From: CAZWRN01 sp964636275
Lineage (GTDB): Bacteria > Patescibacteriota > Microgenomatia > Daviesbacterales > UBA10151
Direction: 5' to 3'
DNA length: 64,000 nt
Assembly: GCA_964636275.1 (NCBI GenBank)
Contig: CAZWRN010000003.1
Location: 6,705-70,704, forward strand
Shown here: piece by piece, positions 56,794 to 64,000 of the stretch
Numbering within the stretch: position 1 is the stretch's first letter
Layout of the letters: the number at the start of each line of letters is the position of its first letter
Translations under genes and position numbers: made by a program
Notes under the pieces: generated by a model
The model's database searches: none
What the model was told of the DNA's origin: nothing
What the model saw: only the letters and a program-made list of their open reading frames with translations

Positions 56794-57708
56794 ATGTCCT
56801 CAACTTACGACTTATCAATCATTATTCTTTCCTATAATGTTAAAGATCTGCTGATCAAATGCATCGACTCTATCTATTCCAATAAAACCAAAGCCGACAA
56901 CTGGCAAATTATTGTGGTCGACAACAATTCGACCGATCATTCACTAGAAGCAGCTAAAGATCGCTTTCCAAAAATCGAAGCTATCCAAACTAGTAAAAAT
57001 CTGGGATTTTCTGGCGGCAACAATGCAGCAATTCCTTATGTCACAGCAGACTATGTTCTATTTCTAAATCCCGACACTGTAATCATGGGCGATGTGATTC
57101 AAAAATCGCTTGCCAAACTAAAAGCAGATTCTCAAATTGGAGCTTTGGGCTGCCGAATCGAATTTCCCAACAATTCTGGGCTAGATTACTCAGCCCACCG
57201 AGGTTTTCCGACTCCTTGGAACGCACTAATGTATTTTACTGGCCTAGCCAAACTATTTCCTAAATCCAAACTATTTGCCGGTTACACCGCGACCTATCTT
57301 GATATCAGTAAAACTCATGAAATGGATTGTGGTACTGGTGCTTTTATGATGCTACCAAAAAAAGTTGGTGATCAGGTCCACTGGTGGGACACTGATTATT
57401 TCTGGAACGGTGAAGATATCGAATTTTTTTACCGAATCAAAGAGAAAGGCTATAAAGTGATCTATTTTGCCGATGGAAAAATTATTCATTATAAAGGTTC
57501 ATCCTCAGGGCTCTGGAAGACAGCCAAAATCAAAGTTGATCCAGCTGTTAAATTAAAAGCGGCCAGAAATGGCGCCAAAGCGATGCGTATTTTTTATATG
57601 AAACATTACTATAAAAAGTATCCACCGGTGATCCGTGAAGTAGTACTGCTGGGAATTGCTATACTGGAAAAGTATCGTCTGTTTAAGATAAAAGCAGGGT
57701 TAAAATAA
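56794..57708 (+). CDS. GT2-family glycosyltransferase
   Basis: A 304-residue GT-A fold glycosyltransferase resembling rhamnosyltransferases such as WbbL. Seen: LSIIILSYNVKDLLIKCIDS, IIVVDNNSTDHS, the donor loop SKNLGFSGGNNAAIPYV, metal motif LFLNPDTVIM, the MDCGTGAFMMLPK acceptor-side motif and WWDTDYFWNGEDIEFFYRIKEKGYK (base ED). It builds cell-surface or exopolysaccharide chains, probably with the next two genes. No membrane helix is obvious except a hydrophobic C-terminal patch. ATG 56794 begins right after the repeat. Confidence 0.9.
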   Translation: MSSTYDLSIIILSYNVKDLLIKCIDSIYSNKTKADNWQIIVVDNNSTDHSLEAAKDRFPKIEAIQTSKNLGFSGGNNAAIPYVTADYVLFLNPDTVIMGDVIQKSLAKLKADSQIGALGCRIEFPNNSGLDYSAHRGFPTPWNALMYFTGLAKLFPKSKLFAGYTATYLDISKTHEMDCGTGAFMMLPKKVGDQVHWWDTDYFWNGEDIEFFYRIKEKGYKVIYFADGKIIHYKGSSSGLWKTAKIKVDPAVKLKAARNGAKAMRIFYMKHYYKKYPPVIREVVLLGIAILEKYRLFKIKAGLK

Positions 57709-57854
57709 TAAGCTTAGTAAGTTCTTAATATTTTTCGAGTGATTAGCGAGAAACTTCCTTTTAAATATTATATTTTTAAGGTAATTTCTCACTTCGTTCG
57801 AAAAATAATTAATTCCTGAGCGAGCAGAGCGAGTCGAAGGATTACATTAAATAC
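57709..57854. repeat. Inverted-repeat spacer between GT genes
   Basis: TTTTTCGAGTGATTAGCGAG (57731-57750) and its inverted partner TTTCTCACTTCGTTCGAAAA (57785-57804) form a long stem; GCGAGCAGAGCGAGTCGAAG follows. The -10-like TACATT (57843-57848) is six bases before the next ATG. Confidence 0.65.
57843..57848 (+). promoter_or_regulatory. -10-like TACATT, leaderless spacing
   Basis: TACATT ends six bases before ATG 57855; no -35 box is seen. Confidence 0.35.
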
Positions 57855-58772
57855 ATGAACTTAGACCTATCTATTATCTACGTCAGCTACAACACCAAAG
57901 ACACTACTTTGGAATCTTTGGGGTATTTAAAAAAATCGATTGATTTTGCTCAGAAAAAACTGGGAAACCAGATTGAAGTAATCATGGTTGATAACGACTC
58001 CAAGGACGGTTCAGTTGAAGCTGTAAAAAAAGAGTTTCCTTGGGTCAAAGTCATTGAAACTCATGAAAACAAAGGCTACGGAGTTGGCAACAACATTGGC
58101 ATAAAACAGGCTAAACATCCGTATATTTTACTGCTCAATACTGATGCTTTTGTTAAAGAAGACACCCTGGCTGATTCACTGGAATATATGCAGTCTCATC
58201 CAAACATAGATGTGTTAGGGCCCAAACTACTCTTCAAAGATCAATCCTTTCAGCCAAATGCCGGGTTTCTCCCTAACCCATTTGCCACCTCCGTCTGGCT
58301 GCTTGGACTCGAAGCAATTCCCGGAATGAAATCAGTGTTTCCTTCAGTTCATAAGCGAAATCGTAGCTTTTACAAATCAGCTCAGCAGGTTGATTGGGTA
58401 ATGGGCGCCTATTTTTTGCTCAAACAAGAAGTCTATGAAAAAACTGGCGGCTTTGACGAAAAGATCTTTATGTATATGGAAGAAGTTGAATGGTGTATGC
58501 GTATTAAAGAAGCTGGTTTTAAAGTCGGATACACACCTACCATCTCCCTCGTTCATGTTGGTGGCGCCTCCAGTGGTGGCGATATCTCAGTCCCTTTATT
58601 TCGCGAAATGGAAGGACTACTCTATGTCTACAAAAAACATTATCCCGGACTAGTCTGGTACTTAAAACTAATTATTATGCTAGGATGTCTAATGAGGATA
58701 GTTGCATTTACTCTTTTAGGTAAAACCAACCGAGTAAAAGCCTATCTTCAAGTTTTAAGCAAACTAAATTAA
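57855..58772 (+). CDS. GT2-family glycosyltransferase
   Basis: A 305-residue protein similar in layout to the preceding GT. Seen: LSIIYVSYNTKDTTLESLGY, VIMVDNDSKDGSVEAVKKEF, THENKGYGVGNNIGIKQAKH, metal motif LLNTDAFVKED, VDWVMGAYFLLKQEVYE and MYMEEVEWCMRIKEAGFKVG. A C-terminal hydrophobic helix (YLKLIIMLGCLMRIVAFTLL, about 270-290) may hold it at the membrane. It probably adds a sugar in the same polysaccharide or glycolipid pathway. The donor cannot be told. Confidence 0.9.
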   Translation: MNLDLSIIYVSYNTKDTTLESLGYLKKSIDFAQKKLGNQIEVIMVDNDSKDGSVEAVKKEFPWVKVIETHENKGYGVGNNIGIKQAKHPYILLLNTDAFVKEDTLADSLEYMQSHPNIDVLGPKLLFKDQSFQPNAGFLPNPFATSVWLLGLEAIPGMKSVFPSVHKRNRSFYKSAQQVDWVMGAYFLLKQEVYEKTGGFDEKIFMYMEEVEWCMRIKEAGFKVGYTPTISLVHVGGASSGGDISVPLFREMEGLLYVYKKHYPGLVWYLKLIIMLGCLMRIVAFTLLGKTNRVKAYLQVLSKLN

Positions 58773-58852
58773 TGTCAAATACTACCAGTGCCCAATGTCA
58801 AATTCCCAGTTTCCTATTTCAGTGGGCATTCAGCATTAGACATTAAATCTTT
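58773..58852. repeat. Inverted word repeat between GT genes
   Basis: AATGTCAAATACTACCAGTG and CCCAATGTC face CAGTGGGCATTCAGCATTAG and ACATTAAATC. An imperfect hairpin of the same design as the other spacers. Confidence 0.55.
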
Positions 58853-60601
58853 ATGAAAATCGCTATTATTACAGTCAACTACAACGGCTCTGACGATACT
58901 ATCGAATTCCTTGACTCACTAAAACTCCTACCAACTACAACCTACCAACTACTAACTATTGTAGTCGATAATGGATCAAGTGATAATTCTGTAGAAAAAA
59001 TACTTAAAAAGCATCCTGATGTTGATTTGCTCCAGACAGGTGAAAACAAAGGTTTTGCTGGTGGGTACAATCGCGGTATTGAACACGCCATGATCTGGGG
59101 TGCTGATTATCTGCTGATTATCAACAACGACACTCTGATATCCGATCCCCACCTTTTAACTAAACTCGCTAAAACACTGGATGAAAATCCCAAAGCTGGC
59201 ATCGTTGCACCCAAAATTTACTTCGCTCCAGGATTTGAATTTCATAAAGAAAAATACACCAAAGAAGATTCTGGCAAAGTCATCTGGTATGCCGGTGGTG
59301 AATTTGACTGGAACAATGTCTATTCCGTCCACCATGGTATGAACGAAGTTGACCAGGGACAATATGACAAAGAAGAAGCCGTTTCTTTTGTCACTGCCTG
59401 CTGCTGGATGATCAAAAGAGAGGTCATCGAAAAAGTCGGAATGTTTGAAGAGGATCTCTTTGCCTACTTTGAAGACAATGACCTCTGTATGCGAATTCAG
59501 ACAGCTGGGTATAAACTTTATTACAACGGACACACCTCTCTTTTCCATAAAGTGTCCAGAACTTCTGGCATTGGCTCCAGTTTTGGCGACTATTTAATGA
59601 CCCGCAATCGGCTCTATTTCGGTATGAAATACGCCTCCGGCCGCACCAAATTTGCGCTTTATCGAGAAGCGCTCAAGTTTCTCTTATTTGGTAGACAGGC
59701 ACAAAAAGAGGGCGTCTGGGCCTATTTTCAGGGTAAAAAAGGGCCTCAACATCCTCAGACAACCAAAAACCCTGGCTATCAGATCAAGCTGTCAGTCGTG
59801 ACTTTAAACTACAACACACCGGATCTGATCGACAACTTTTTGAAAAGTATTTTTAAGCAGGATTCAGGTTACAGCAAGCAATCAACAGAAGTAATCGTGC
59901 TAGATAACGGATCTGAACTTGGCTGTGCGGATGTGGTCAAAAAATATCCGGAAGTCAGATTCATTCAAAACCCGGTTAACACCGGCTTTACCGGCGGCAA
60001 TAATAAAGCTTTTAAATACTCCCGCGGTGAATACATCCTAATGCTCAATTCAGATATTGAGTCATTGGAAAATTCTCTGAGTGACCAGCTAGCTGCCGCT
60101 GAAAAGTACCATGGTAATGCAGTAACATCTGGAGCACTCTATTTTCCAGACGGCACTCTCCAAGATTCAATTTTCTATCTTCCAACCACCTGGGGAGCCA
60201 TCAAAGAATATTTCCTCCGTATCAAAGGCTCTTTCTTTATGTATGCACCGCCCCAAGACCGCGATACCAAAGTCGAAGCTGCCGCTATGGCTTGCTTTAT
60301 GATTCCAAGAAAAATATTAAACAAAGTAGGATTTTTAGATGAAAGACTTTTTACATACTTTGAGGATGTCGATTTCTGCAGACGTTGCAAAAGATTAGGA
60401 ATCCCAATTTATTACACTCCCAAAGCCCGTTTCCTCCACCTGCATGGTGCCACCAGTAAACGCCTCAAACAAGGCAAAGCCTATGAATTACTCGTCAACG
60501 CATCGAAACTGTATCATGGAAAGCTTAATTATCATTTGCTAACCTTTACTCTAAAAGTTGCTCAAAAGATTTCCGGCACTCAAACCCCTGTAGCAAGATA
60601 G
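58853..60601 (+). CDS. Tandem-domain GT2 glycosyltransferase
   Basis: A 582-residue protein made of two GT2 domains. Domain 1 (about 1-270): IAIITVNYNGSDDTIEFLD, TIVVDNGSSDNS, GENKGFAGGYNRGIEHA, metal motif IINNDTLISD, FEDNDLCMRIQTAGYK. Domain 2 (about 315-575): LSVVTLNYNTPDLIDNFLK, VIVLDNGSELG, NPVNTGFTGGNNKAF, metal motif MLNSDIESLE, FEDVDFCRRCKRLGIP. Both keep their metal-binding acid and base motifs, so two transfer steps, or an alternating polymerase, are possible. A stretch in domain 1 (LLPTTTYQLL) is encoded by CTACCAACTAC-type repeat words (58927-58963). Confidence 0.9.
   Translation: MKIAIITVNYNGSDDTIEFLDSLKLLPTTTYQLLTIVVDNGSSDNSVEKILKKHPDVDLLQTGENKGFAGGYNRGIEHAMIWGADYLLIINNDTLISDPHLLTKLAKTLDENPKAGIVAPKIYFAPGFEFHKEKYTKEDSGKVIWYAGGEFDWNNVYSVHHGMNEVDQGQYDKEEAVSFVTACCWMIKREVIEKVGMFEEDLFAYFEDNDLCMRIQTAGYKLYYNGHTSLFHKVSRTSGIGSSFGDYLMTRNRLYFGMKYASGRTKFALYREALKFLLFGRQAQKEGVWAYFQGKKGPQHPQTTKNPGYQIKLSVVTLNYNTPDLIDNFLKSIFKQDSGYSKQSTEVIVLDNGSELGCADVVKKYPEVRFIQNPVNTGFTGGNNKAFKYSRGEYILMLNSDIESLENSLSDQLAAAEKYHGNAVTSGALYFPDGTLQDSIFYLPTTWGAIKEYFLRIKGSFFMYAPPQDRDTKVEAAAMACFMIPRKILNKVGFLDERLFTYFEDVDFCRRCKRLGIPIYYTPKARFLHLHGATSKRLKQGKAYELLVNASKLYHGKLNYHLLTFTLKVAQKISGTQTPVAR
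58927..58963 (+). repeat. CTACCAACTAC-word repeat inside the tandem GT gene
   Basis: CTACCAACTACAA, CCTACCAACTACTAACTA: tandem words read in frame as LLPTTTYQLLTI between the first helix and the VVDNGS strand. Confidence 0.5.
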
Positions 60602-60850
60602 TTAACGAAGTTTTAAATTAGAGGCTGTATCTTGGATCTTTCTCAGCCTTCTAACAACTCCATCGGGACCTTTTATCCACACGCCTCTTTTTACAGCAAT
60701 TAGATACTTGTTATCAGATGCATCTAATATCACTCCTGTCATACCTCGGATAGAACTGGCAGTTCCAGTTGCAGCATCTATCAATGAGGGTTTAATCGCC
60801 GGATTACTTGCTAAAAACCTCACTTTGTCTCCCCTCTCAAAAGTATTCAT
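60602..60850 (-). CDS. Small hypothetical protein, SH3-like barrel possible
   Basis: An 82-residue basic protein starting MNTFERGDKVRFLASNPAIK. It has alternating hydrophobic beta strands (DKVRFLA, GTASSIRGMTGVILDA, KYLIAVKRGVWIKG, GVVRRLRKI), which suggests an SH3-like or KOW-like barrel, perhaps for nucleic acid or protein binding. I do not recognise a family. The open frame reaches 60892, but the added residues are Phe/Ser-rich and unlike the rest; 60850 is preferred. Its stop is directly next to that of the tandem GT gene (convergent). Confidence 0.55.
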   Translation of the reverse strand: MNTFERGDKVRFLASNPAIKPSLIDAATGTASSIRGMTGVILDASDNKYLIAVKRGVWIKGPDGVVRRLRKIQDTASNLKLR

Positions 60851-60928
60851 AAATATAAAACTATTAAACATCGAATGACTAGAAAAAAACAAGAATTATA
60901 TAAAAAAGCAGATTTAAAAAAAATTTAG

Positions 60929-61011
60929 TCCGGAGAATAGGATTTGAACCTATGTAGCCGAAAGGCGACAGATTTACAGTCTGTTGTGATTGACCACTCC
61001 ACCATCTCCGG
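60929..61011 (-). tRNA. tRNA-Tyr (anticodon GTA), C1-G72 pair, long variable arm
   Basis: The acceptor stem is CCGGAGA paired with TCTCCGG, discriminator A73, so position 1-72 is C-G. U8, A14, G18-G19 are present. The anticodon stem ACAGA/TCTGT holds loop CTGTAAA with anticodon GTA. The variable arm is long (GCC-TTTC-GGC stem), as in bacterial tRNA-Tyr. T-arm: ATAGG-TTCAAAT-CCTAT. CCA is not encoded. Bacterial tRNA-Tyr normally has G1-C72; C1-G72 is the archaeal/eukaryal identity pair and fits the archaeal-type TyrRS at 29362-30465. Confidence 0.97.
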
Positions 61012-61023
61012 AGGAATTAATGT

Positions 61024-61032
61024 ATTTTATCA
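61024..61032 (-). promoter_or_regulatory. Extended -10 of tRNA-Tyr, TGATAAAAT
   Basis: The same nine bases as at rpmF, 12 bases upstream of the tRNA 5' end. No good -35 box at standard spacing. Confidence 0.4.
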
Positions 61033-61065
61033 GGTTCAGGCACAAGAAGCAAAGATGAAAGGTGA

Positions 61066-61308
61066 TTTAATGGATCCTCGCTTTCGCGGGGATACGATAC
61101 ACAGAAATTCATCAATCGAACACTTCAACAACTAATTAACCACTATCTATTATTCACTATTGTTATTCTCAGAAAGGTCTCACCTTGCAAGGCGTGGCCT
61201 TGCGAAGCTAAAAAGATCAGTTATTAATGGATCCCGGATCAAGTCCGGGATAAGGTACCCAACAATTCAACAATTTATCTCATTAACTGATTAACTAATC
61301 CACTAATT
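61066..61308. repeat. Hairpin-rich intergenic region before the PBP gene
   Basis: The 322-base gap between tRNA-Tyr and the PBP gene holds three strong palindromes: ATCCTCGC-TTTC-GCGGGGAT (61074-61093), GCAAGGC-GTG-GCCTTGC (61187-61203) and ATCCCGGA-TCAAG-TCCGGGAT (61231-61251), plus tandem TTAACTAAT words (61283-61307). Similar GATCCCGGATCAAGTCCGGG elements are known as dispersed repeats in other bacteria. No gene is seen. Confidence 0.7.
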
Positions 61309-61318
61309 ACCCCCTTTA

Positions 61319-61327
61319 TGCTATGAT
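61319..61327 (+). promoter_or_regulatory. Extended -10, TGCTATGAT, leaderless spacing
   Basis: TATGAT (61322-61327) with a TGC extension, six bases before ATG 61334. Confidence 0.55.
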
Positions 61328-61333
61328 TTATCT

Positions 61334-63907
61334 ATGCCACTGCGCAGATTTCATCGTGCACCAGATTACTCATCCGCCCGTAAAGTAAAATGGCTGTCTT
61401 TAATATCTAAATGGGGTTTGGGGATCATCTTTGTTGGACTGGTTGTATTTCTGGGCGTGATCATCTACTTTTTCACTCAAATTCCTTCTCCAGATGAACT
61501 ATCCAATCGTGATGTAGCCGCTTCAACTAAAATCTTCGATCGCAACGGAGAGCTTTTATACGATATCTTCCAAAACCAAAATCGTACCCCGGTCAAGTTT
61601 GAAGATATTCCTGAGGTCATGAAACAAGCTACAATTGCTATAGAAGATAAGGATTTTTACAAACATCAGGGTTTTGATATCACTGGTATTATCCGTTCCG
61701 CCTGGAAACTGGCGATCCATCGTCGGATCGAAGGAGGTGGATCCACACTGACTCAGCAGCTTGTCAAAAACGCCCTGCTTTCAACAGATCAATCTTTTAT
61801 CCGCAAAATCAAAGAGCTGATCATCGCTATTCAGGTAGAACGAACTTATGACAAAAACAAGATTTTGGAGATGTATCTAAATGAAATCCCCTATGGTGGT
61901 ACTGCCTACGGTATTGAAGCCGCTTCCAATCTGTATTTTGGTAAACATGCCAAAGAACTGACCCTGGCCGAAGCCTCCTTACTCGCTGGTTTACCACAAA
62001 GACCTTCGGTTTATTCACCATATGGCACCAATCCAGAACTCGCCAAAGAGCGTCAATCCGAAGTACTTCGCCGAATGGTCGAAGATAAATACATCACCCA
62101 AGATCAGGCCGAGGCCGCCAAACAGGAAGTTTTGACCTATCGGACAAGTCAAAATGAACAGGGTTTTAAGGCCCCTCACTTCGTACTATATGTTAAAGCC
62201 AAGCTGATCGAACAATACGGCGATAAAATGGTTGAACAGGGAGGGTTGCGGGTCACCACCACTCTTGACTACAAACTGCAAGAACAGGTCGAAAAAATCC
62301 TCAAAACTGAGGTCGAAAAGCTTAAAAGTGCTAAAGCCGGCAATGCCGCCGCAGTAGTATTAGATCCAAAAACCGGACAGATCCTGTCTATGGCAGGGAG
62401 TAAGGACTACTTTGCCCCCTCCGAACCAGAAGGCTGTACAGAAGGTAAAAATTGTGTCTTTGAAGGTAACATCAATGTTGCTCTCAGAGAAAGACAGCCA
62501 GGTTCATCTACCAAACCGATCACCTATGCACTTGGATTGCAAAAAGGCTATCCAGCTTCCTTTACCATCATGGATGTCAAAACCGAATTCCCAGGCGGTG
62601 CAGCCAATCCAGTCTATGCTCCAGTCAACTATGACGGACAATTTCATGGCCCGACCCAGGTCCGCTATGCTCTCGCCAATTCTTACAACATTCCGGCGGT
62701 AAAAATGCTGGCGTTGGTGGGAGTTAAAAACAATCTTGATCTGGGGTACCGGATGGGGATCTCAACCTGGGAACCAACTCAACAAAACGTGGATAATGCC
62801 GGTCTGTCCCTGACTTTGGGTGGACGTGAAGTCAGGCTTTTAGACCTGACATCAGCTTTTGGTGTCTTTGCCAATGAAGGAAGAAAACAAGAACCCATCT
62901 CAATCCTCAAAGTAACAGATGAAAAAGGCAAAGAGCTGTTTGATTATCGTGAATCAGCTGGAGTCAAAGTCATGGAAGACGGGATCGCCTTTATCATCTC
63001 CAGTATTTTATCAGACAACAACGCCCGCGCCGCTGCCTTTGGCACTAATTCTGTCTTAAATATCTCTGGTAAAACTGTGGCAGTTAAAACCGGTACCACC
63101 GATGAAAAAAGAGACAACTGGACCATCGGCTACACCCCATCAATAGTCACCGGTGTTTGGGTCGGCAACAATGATAATACTGTCATGGATCCCCGAATCG
63201 CTTCAGGTGTGACAGGTGCATCCCCTATTTGGCAAAAGATCATGATCGCTGCATTAAAAGATAAGCCCAATGAGTCATTCAGACAACCAGACTCGGTCGT
63301 TCAGGTAGATGTTGATGGTCTGATGGGTGGCAAGCCAAAAGAGGGTGGCCCGGTCCGAAAAGAGTACTTTGTCAAAGGAACTGAACCTACCAACGTTTCT
63401 TCCGCTTATCAGAGACAACGAGTTTGTAAAGTTAATATTCACCGGATCGCCAATGATGGCCAGGATGCCGAGGATAAAGATGTCATCATGCTCAAAGAGG
63501 ATGACCCTACTGGTGCCAACAAATGGCAGGCGGGTATCGATTCCTGGGTACTAACAGCATCCAATCCAGCTTTTGTCGGTGTCGCCAAAGGCTGTGACAA
63601 TATTCCTGGTTTTTCAGCTCCAACAGGAGGAGGCTCAGGCGGACCGATCTCAATTGCCAATATCCCCAATGGCGCCAATGTCCCCCGTGTTTTTGATGTT
63701 TTGGCTATAGCCAACTCCCCTGCAGGTATCAAACAAGTCGTCTGGACGATCGATGGAGCCACTAAAAACAAACAAACAACCGAACCTTTTGCTCAACATG
63801 TCGAATTTCCTCAGGGCGACCGGGGCACTCACACTATTACTGTAGAACTGGAAGATAATAACGGCCAAAAACACACCAGCTCCATCTCTGTCACCGTCAA
63901 CATGTAA
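61334..63907 (+). CDS. Class A penicillin-binding protein (PBP1A type)
   Basis: A bifunctional peptidoglycan synthase of 857 residues. A membrane helix lies at about 30-52. The glycosyltransferase domain has IEDKDFYKHQGFDITGIIRS (catalytic Glu), GGGSTLTQQLVKN, and MYLNEIPYGGTAYGIEAAS. The transpeptidase domain has the SxxK in RQPGSSTKPITYALG, the SxN in LANSYNIPAVKML and the KTG in VAVKTGTTDEKRDNW. After about residue 640 comes an extra region ending in an Ig-like domain (about 765-857: NIPNGANVPRVFDVLAIANS, HTITVELEDNNGQKHTSSIS), which may bind the wall. It finishes what the mur genes at the other end of the window begin. Confidence 0.96.
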   Translation: MPLRRFHRAPDYSSARKVKWLSLISKWGLGIIFVGLVVFLGVIIYFFTQIPSPDELSNRDVAASTKIFDRNGELLYDIFQNQNRTPVKFEDIPEVMKQATIAIEDKDFYKHQGFDITGIIRSAWKLAIHRRIEGGGSTLTQQLVKNALLSTDQSFIRKIKELIIAIQVERTYDKNKILEMYLNEIPYGGTAYGIEAASNLYFGKHAKELTLAEASLLAGLPQRPSVYSPYGTNPELAKERQSEVLRRMVEDKYITQDQAEAAKQEVLTYRTSQNEQGFKAPHFVLYVKAKLIEQYGDKMVEQGGLRVTTTLDYKLQEQVEKILKTEVEKLKSAKAGNAAAVVLDPKTGQILSMAGSKDYFAPSEPEGCTEGKNCVFEGNINVALRERQPGSSTKPITYALGLQKGYPASFTIMDVKTEFPGGAANPVYAPVNYDGQFHGPTQVRYALANSYNIPAVKMLALVGVKNNLDLGYRMGISTWEPTQQNVDNAGLSLTLGGREVRLLDLTSAFGVFANEGRKQEPISILKVTDEKGKELFDYRESAGVKVMEDGIAFIISSILSDNNARAAAFGTNSVLNISGKTVAVKTGTTDEKRDNWTIGYTPSIVTGVWVGNNDNTVMDPRIASGVTGASPIWQKIMIAALKDKPNESFRQPDSVVQVDVDGLMGGKPKEGGPVRKEYFVKGTEPTNVSSAYQRQRVCKVNIHRIANDGQDAEDKDVIMLKEDDPTGANKWQAGIDSWVLTASNPAFVGVAKGCDNIPGFSAPTGGGSGGPISIANIPNGANVPRVFDVLAIANSPAGIKQVVWTIDGATKNKQTTEPFAQHVEFPQGDRGTHTITVELEDNNGQKHTSSISVTVNM

Positions 63908-64000
63908 CTCTTGCATCTTATTCCTCTATGAATTAATCTTCTTCGACTAAGCGGAATTAACGCGCATGGAGAAATACATTATTATTTTATGACCTGGCAC

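Noticed and set aside
61231..61251. Hairpin before the PBP gene as a terminator
   Set aside because: The stem is strong but no T-run follows on either strand; it looks like a dispersed palindromic repeat.
1..64000. Insertion sequences or prophage genes
   Set aside because: No transposase, integrase, phage structural gene or typical terminal repeats with target duplications were recognised.
63908..64000. Start of another gene at the window end (ATG 63989)
   Set aside because: A TACATT box lies eight bases upstream, but only four codons are visible, so no call is made.

Overview
The window looks like part of a chromosome from an uncultivated Patescibacteria (CPR) bacterium, most likely of the Microgenomates (OP11) group. 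Evidence seen: AT-rich DNA, very dense coding, short intergenic spacers, a P-loop-less DNA polymerase III delta' subunit, a short ATP synthase delta subunit, a four-helix-bundle S23-type gene, a small MCYNCGC-type peptide, a type IV pilus cluster without secretin, and normal use of TGA as stop (several genes overlap through ATGA), which argues against the code-25 lineages Gracilibacteria and Absconditabacteria. Group placement is inference.

Layout. 1-6.9 kb: peptidoglycan precursor genes on the minus strand (murF-like, murD, HAM1/RdgB-like pyrophosphatase, murC, GlmU-like uridylyltransferase) plus an alpha/beta hydrolase. 7-9.8 kb: gyrB and holB. 9.9-23.4 kb: a complete monoderm-style type IV pilus locus, pilB-pilT-pilC, pilD, eight pilin-like or PilX-like genes, then pilM-pilN-pilO. 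23.4-28.9 kb: translation/RNA block on the minus strand (trmD, khpA, rpsP, rnc, an ACP-like gene, nusB, rpmF, recG). 29-37.8 kb: small membrane proteins, an archaeal/eukaryal-type tyrosyl-tRNA synthetase, an FnIII surface protein, a secreted Cys-repeat protein, an RND transporter and its membrane fusion protein. 38-44.6 kb: ATP synthase atpB-E-F-H-A-G, an S23-type four-helix-bundle gene, then atpD; atpC lies about 11.6 kb further on. 44.6-56 kb: accessory genes (methyltransferase, SulP transporter, CPA1 antiporter, hydrolase, half-MFS, TIM-barrel isomerase) and a minus-strand trio (LicC/PntC-like cytidylyltransferase, CDP-alcohol phosphotransferase, PhnW-like aminotransferase) that looks like a surface-decoration pathway. 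56-64 kb: atpC, three GT2 glycosyltransferase genes, tRNA-Tyr and a class A penicillin-binding protein.

Three signals stand out. (1) At more than twenty genes a sigma70-type -10 box sits so close to the start codon (mostly 5-10 nt) that the transcript should begin at or within a few bases of ATG/GTG: widespread predicted leaderless transcription. Internal operon genes instead use ATGA overlaps or, less often, Shine-Dalgarno sites. (2) The intergenic spacers are built of 7-10 nt words arranged as imperfect inverted repeats; the same words occur in frame inside recG, atpG, atpH and a glycosyltransferase. recG and atpG share a 24-bp copy read in the same frame. The S23-type gene between atpG and atpD sits inside such a spacer, and a matching empty spacer lies between atpF and atpH. 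(3) The TyrRS is of archaeal/eukaryal type and the tRNA-Tyr in the same window has the C1-G72 pair that such enzymes recognise, on an otherwise bacterial tRNA with a long variable arm.

All assignments come from reading motifs and lengths; no database search or structure prediction was run. Promoter calls are visual matches to the sigma70 consensus.
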